From: Oceanicaulis sp.
Lineage (GTDB): Bacteria > Pseudomonadota > Alphaproteobacteria > Caulobacterales > Maricaulaceae
Assembly: GCA_007571185.1 (NCBI GenBank)
Contig: RKRX01000064.1
Location: 1-10,368 of the forward strand
Direction: 5' to 3'
DNA length: 10,368 nucleotides
Program-made: the position numbers and the translations under genes
In this document: positions 7,426 to 10,368 of the stretch, in pieces
How the letters are laid out: each line of letters begins with the position of its first letter
Numbering within the stretch: the stretch's first letter is position 1
The notes under the pieces: model-generated
The model's database searches: none
Told to the model about the DNA's origin: nothing
The model's input: only the letters and a program-made list of their open reading frames with translations

Positions 7426-9183
7426 TTATCCAGCTGCGCCAGCCTGATCCAGACGCTGAAACGCCCATCGTACACAATTTAACGATTGTTCCCCTGCGCC
7501 GCACGGCCCTACTTCACCTGTCACCACAAGTTGGGTGGAGCGTTCGGGCCTGCTTCCTGCAGCCAAGTAGACAGAACGCTCCAATCTCACCGGACCGCCA
7601 TCGGTCCGAAAGCGCCAGCCACCCCCATTACCCATAATCAGAAGCGCACTCAAGGAGTCTCTAGAAAGAGAAACACGCACACCGGGATGAAGGTGGAACC
7701 GAATGGCGAACTGATAACACGGTTCTCGATTTTGCGGCGCACCATCTTCAATTGGCCGGAGCAGACCGTCCTCTCCACGGAAATCACCCCCGTCGGCAGA
7801 CAGAAACAGCCGACGCCGAAGCGACAGGCCGAAGGCGCGCCGATAACCTTCATGACTAGCTTCCAGCCAGATACCTCGGTCTTCCTCGTCGCGTCGCACC
7901 TTCACCGGTTCCGGGCTTGCGAAAACACGCGACCCCAGCAGAGCGCGCCGCCAGCCAGCGGCCCGCAAACGGGTAGAGGAGGTTTCCTCCAGAGTTAGTG
8001 CGGAGTGAGCCGCAGTGGCGCGCACGGCCTCGCGCCAACAACGGGGTTGATCCTCCGCCCAGCCGCAATTGACCACCAGCCGCCCCTCGGGGATAGTGAA
8101 CTCGAAAGCCAAAGCGCTGGCATGCACATCCGCCAAATGAGGATCAGGCGGTGGACCACCCGTGTCCATCAGAAGAACAGCGCCGCCTGCTTCCAATCGA
8201 TGATAGCCGCTATTGGGCGCGGCGTTGAACCCACATCTCTTGGATACCTTGGCGCCGATTACATGTCTGAGCGCAGCATCAAGCACCCGCGCATCACCCT
8301 CGGAACCGCCGTGAAAAACAGTGAGTCCTCCACCGGGCAAGCGGCAGAAATGTACGAACGCGGCGGAACGATCCAGCGCTCGGTTGACTTCTCCAGACAA
8401 GGAGACGCCATGCTTGTGTGCAGCTTGATCCAGGATTGTGAGTGCGAGCAGCACATCAGCCGCTGCTTTCGGACTACGGCTAATATGACCACCATCAGGC
8501 AAAAGCTGGAGCTGGAGCTGTTTATCCAGTGCAATCTGAGCGCACCTCTGTCGCCTGATTGGAAACCCAAAAACCAACCCGCCCAAACGCAAGGTAACCG
8601 CAGCCATCAGGCGCGCCCGGTCCATCGGGATCAGATTGATTGTCCGAGACAGCCTCCGGATCTGACGGGACGTCGATTTCAACCGACTCGCAAATCCCTC
8701 ATCAGCTTGGTCAAACAAGACCCTAGACGCCATCATCCAAGCCCACAGACGCCTTTCCAAGATCGGGACATTCCAACTGAACCAGTTCCAACTTCCGAAT
8801 CGGCTTACCCAACCATCCACCAGGCGCACAGCCAACCTGACGGCTTCGGGATCCTGCACCGCCAGCAGATCGGCGAGCCAGTCAAACCGGTGCAAGGCTT
8901 CGGCGAAAGCCCTAGATGGTGTTCTACAGTCCCAGATGTTGGCATCTTCCGGAACATCCAGTGTTTCGCCTACCAGTACGAAACGACCAGCTAGCATGGC
9001 CGCGCCCTTGGCTTTATCGCCTTTTACCAAAGGTTCGGGATGCAAATCCACTTTATCCAAAGCTGATCCTGATAGCGTCAGCATGCGATAGAGCGGTGCG
9101 GTATTGGTCAGATCGGAAATCTCCCGCCGAACATGCAGCGCCAGAGCGGCGACGCGTTCGCGAGTCCAAACACCGCACTTCAT
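7426..9183 (-). CDS. Heparinase II/III family protein
   Basis: Predicted polysaccharide lyase-like protein of 585 residues. The N-terminal half (about 30-290) has the tryptophan-rich alpha-helical toroid typical of these lyases, with FDWLADLLAV, WVSRFGSWNWFSWNVPILERR and LLPDGGHISRSP. The C-terminal half (about 320-575) is the beta-sandwich heparinase II/III domain: SGYHRLEAGGAVLLMDTGGPPP, then ADVHASALAFEF with His354, GRLVVNCGW, AHSALTLEETSST, and CVRWAFQRLD near the end. Tyr327 and His354 sit where the family has catalytic residues, but whether it cleaves heparin-like chains or another acidic glycan cannot be told. No signal peptide is evident, which suggests a cytoplasmic or unusual location. 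The ATG at 9183 lies 9 bp after the rpe stop; the ribosome binding site is weak and lies in the end of rpe, suggesting coupled translation. Close alphaproteobacterial homologues next to rpe and purH are, to my knowledge, of unproven function. Confidence 0.92.
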   Translation of the reverse strand: MKCGVWTRERVAALALHVRREISDLTNTAPLYRMLTLSGSALDKVDLHPEPLVKGDKAKGAAMLAGRFVLVGETLDVPEDANIWDCRTPSRAFAEALHRFDWLADLLAVQDPEAVRLAVRLVDGWVSRFGSWNWFSWNVPILERRLWAWMMASRVLFDQADEGFASRLKSTSRQIRRLSRTINLIPMDRARLMAAVTLRLGGLVFGFPIRRQRCAQIALDKQLQLQLLPDGGHISRSPKAAADVLLALTILDQAAHKHGVSLSGEVNRALDRSAAFVHFCRLPGGGLTVFHGGSEGDARVLDAALRHVIGAKVSKRCGFNAAPNSGYHRLEAGGAVLLMDTGGPPPDPHLADVHASALAFEFTIPEGRLVVNCGWAEDQPRCWREAVRATAAHSALTLEETSSTRLRAAGWRRALLGSRVFASPEPVKVRRDEEDRGIWLEASHEGYRRAFGLSLRRRLFLSADGGDFRGEDGLLRPIEDGAPQNREPCYQFAIRFHLHPGVRVSLSRDSLSALLIMGNGGGWRFRTDGGPVRLERSVYLAAGSRPERSTQLVVTGEVGPCGAGEQSLNCVRWAFQRLDQAGAAG

Positions 9184-9192
9184 GAAAACACT

Positions 9193-9855
9193 CTATCCAT
9201 TGCGAAGGGCGGCGATGTTGGCGGCATACGCCCCCGGTCCACCCTTGAACACCTCTGAACCCGCCACAAGAGCATGGGCGCCGGCATCCACACATTGCCG
9301 CGCAGTTCGAGGATTTATCCCGCCATCCACCTCAACCTCGGCGGACAACCCTCGCTGATCAATTAGGCCGCGCAAGATTTCGATCTTGCGTAGTTGAGAA
9401 CTGAGAAAACTCTGGCCGCCAAACCCGGGGTTGACACTCATGATCAACACCCTGTCAAGATCATCGAGCACATAGTCAATTACATCCAACCCGGTAGAGG
9501 GATTGAGCGCCGCCCCAGCCTTGCAGTCATGGGATTTGATGGTCTCGATTGTGCGATGAAAATGCGGTCCCGCCTCAGGATGAGCAATGATCATATCCGC
9601 CCCGGCCGCTGCAAAATCTGCGATATAAGCGTCTACCGGAGAGATCATCAGATGAACATCGAAGGGCTTATCAGACCATGACCTCAGCGCCTGCACGACC
9701 ATGGGCCCGATAGTCAGATTCGGCACGAAATGCCCATCCATCACATCCACATGGATCCCGTCTGCACCAGCGGCGTCAACGGCTTCGATCTCTTCCCCCA
9801 ACCGGGCGAAATCGGCCGAAAGGATTGAAGGGGAGATAATCGCAGAACAGACCAT
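9193..9855 (-). CDS. rpe: Ribulose-phosphate 3-epimerase
   Basis: Interconverts ribulose 5-phosphate and xylulose 5-phosphate in the pentose phosphate or Calvin cycle; cytoplasmic metal-dependent TIM barrel. From the ATG at 9855 the product has 220 residues, the family norm, and all catalytic residues are in place: Ser10 in SPSILSADF, His35 and Asp37 in [14 protein letters not shown], His68 in FDVHLMI, and Asp177 in VEVDGGI. The phosphate-binding loops NPGFGGQ and VAGSEVFKG are intact. A longer reading from TTG at 9891 would add 12 residues ([12 protein letters not shown] in plain translation) unlike the family; neither start has a convincing ribosome binding site, so the start is the least certain part. 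The heparinase-family gene follows 9 bp downstream, and both are probably translated from one message. Confidence 0.95.
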   Translation of the reverse strand: MVCSAIISPSILSADFARLGEEIEAVDAAGADGIHVDVMDGHFVPNLTIGPMVVQALRSWSDKPFDVHLMISPVDAYIADFAAAGADMIIAHPEAGPHFHRTIETIKSHDCKAGAALNPSTGLDVIDYVLDDLDRVLIMSVNPGFGGQSFLSSQLRKIEILRGLIDQRGLSAEVEVDGGINPRTARQCVDAGAHALVAGSEVFKGGPGAYAANIAALRNG

Positions 9856-9891
9856 GGATAATTGAGTATCAGCGGCCCGCCCCTTGAGCAA

Positions 9892-10086
9892 GACGTCGTC
9901 TCAGCTTTTTGTTCAAACCTTGGCAAAACTTAGGAACACAATGCCGCGAAGCATTCCCGGAGGCGATTGAGAGTCTCTGCACAGTTTCAAACAAGTGGAC
10001 AGGTTGGATATGTGCCCCCACAGTCACACCGCCTGGCGTGAGAGCCTCAGCTTGTGGCCACGGTCCGTGATCGCTTTGCGCGCGCC
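9892..10086. other. Intergenic region upstream of rpe, no gene recognised
   Basis: Stretch between the hairpin and rpe that should hold the rpe promoter. No tRNA, clear promoter or recognisable protein remnant is seen. A small inverted repeat, AATGC/GCATT at 9940-9944 and 9951-9955 with a 6-base loop, is too short to interpret. Confidence 0.4.
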
Positions 10087-10123
10087 AACGAGCCAGCCTT
10101 GGTGAGTGCAAGCATGGCTCGTT
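10087..10123 (-). terminator. Hairpin just downstream of the sufA-like gene
   Basis: A perfect 9-base inverted repeat, AACGAGCCA at 10087-10095 and TGGCTCGTT at 10115-10123, encloses an inner 4-base pair arm (CTTG/CAAG) after a 2x2 mismatch, with a 7-base loop. It begins 15 bases after the stop codon at 10139. There is no U-run after it on the minus strand, so it is not a classic intrinsic terminator; it may act as a weak terminator or protect the 3' end of the upstream message. The stem is seen directly; the role is inferred. Confidence 0.4.
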
Positions 10124-10138
10124 CTCTCTATCGCCAGA

Positions 10139-10368
10139 CTAAAGCGCCTGCCGGGCTGGCGCCAAGGCAACGCTTTCGCCACAGCCGCAAGCATCGGTTT
10201 CGTTGGGATTGCGAAATACAAACTTGGCATGGACGGGTGTGACTTCGTAGTCGATCCGGCAGCCGAGAAGGAACAACAAGGATTTCGCGTCCACCACGAT
10301 TTCTACACCCTGGTCCTCAACCCGCTCATCCATGGTCTCAGGTTCAGTGACGTAATCCATGGTGTATT
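10139..10368 (-). CDS. sufA: Iron-sulfur cluster carrier, HesB/IscA/SufA family (5' end cut by window edge)
   Basis: A-type carrier that accepts Fe-S clusters and delivers them to target enzymes; cytoplasmic. Only the C-terminal 76 or so residues are visible. They begin YTMDYV, match the family block DQGVEIVVDAKSLLFLLG, and end in FVFRNPNETDACGCGESVAL, with the two cluster-binding cysteines in the CGCGES motif. The third conserved cysteine (GGCSG-type motif) would lie upstream, outside the window. The frame is open through the right edge, so the ATG at 10360 is an internal methionine, not the start. The short tail after CGCGESVAL resembles SufA proteins at the end of alphaproteobacterial SUF operons more than ErpA, which usually stops near CGCGESF; the exact paralogue is uncertain. 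The neighbouring bioB product is an Fe-S enzyme, but 9 kb away and not obviously linked. Confidence 0.85.
   Translation of the reverse strand, partial: YTMDYVTEPETMDERVEDQGVEIVVDAKSLLFLLGCRIDYEVTPVHAKFVFRNPNETDACGCGESVALAPARQAL

Noticed and set aside
8005..8994. Long plus-strand open frame of 329 codons
   Set aside because: Lies wholly antisense to the heparinase-family gene, has no recognisable domain and is a product of the codon bias of the real gene.
9856..9891. Longer rpe start at TTG 9891
   Set aside because: Adds 12 residues unlike the family and has no clear ribosome binding site; kept only as an alternative.
1..10368. CRISPR array, tRNA, rRNA, insertion sequence or attachment site
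   Set aside because: No regularly spaced repeats, cloverleaf-like sequence, transposase motif or terminal inverted repeats were recognised by eye on either strand.

Overview
The window is a run of chromosomal housekeeping genes, all on the minus strand, from an alphaproteobacterium. The block rpe - heparinase II/III-family gene - purH, with a SUF-type iron-sulfur gene further upstream, is a gene order I associate with Alphaproteobacteria; the Caulobacterales/Maricaulales/Hyphomonadaceae side is my guess from general likeness, not shown by the sequence. Coding sequence is moderately GC-rich and three genes use GTG or TTG starts. Transcription runs from high to low coordinates, so the account below starts at the right edge.

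Right edge to 9193: the C-terminal part of a SufA/ErpA-type iron-sulfur carrier protein (10139-10368, 5' end outside the window), a strong hairpin just after its stop (10087-10123), an intergenic stretch without a gene, then ribulose-phosphate 3-epimerase (rpe).

9183 to 3727: a heparinase II/III-family protein starting 9 bp after rpe, then a membrane-anchored nucleoside-diphosphate-sugar 4,6-dehydratase of the CapD/FlaA1/WbpM family, then purH (AICAR transformylase/IMP cyclohydrolase). Spacings of 9, 76 and 59 bp and the absence of an obvious terminator suggest one transcript. The sugar dehydratase sits between the heparinase-family gene and purH, which I believe usually lie next to each other in related bacteria; together with the heparinase-family protein it suggests surface polysaccharide metabolism next to core carbon and purine metabolism.

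3726 to 2500: a 1.2-kb stretch with no intact gene. It holds the wreck of a toxin-antitoxin pair: an antitoxin with an excisionase-type helix-turn-helix, broken by three successive frameshifts, and a PIN-domain (VapC-type) toxin that lost its middle third and one reading frame. The rest (2500-2744) shows nothing I can identify.

2499 to 1: a sodium:alanine/glycine symporter of the AGCS family, then biotin synthase bioB 55 bp downstream, cut by the left edge. L-alanine is a substrate of biotin synthesis (BioF step), so the pairing may be functional, but that is inference. I found no convincing new defence or mobile system; the most informative region is the decayed toxin-antitoxin locus.
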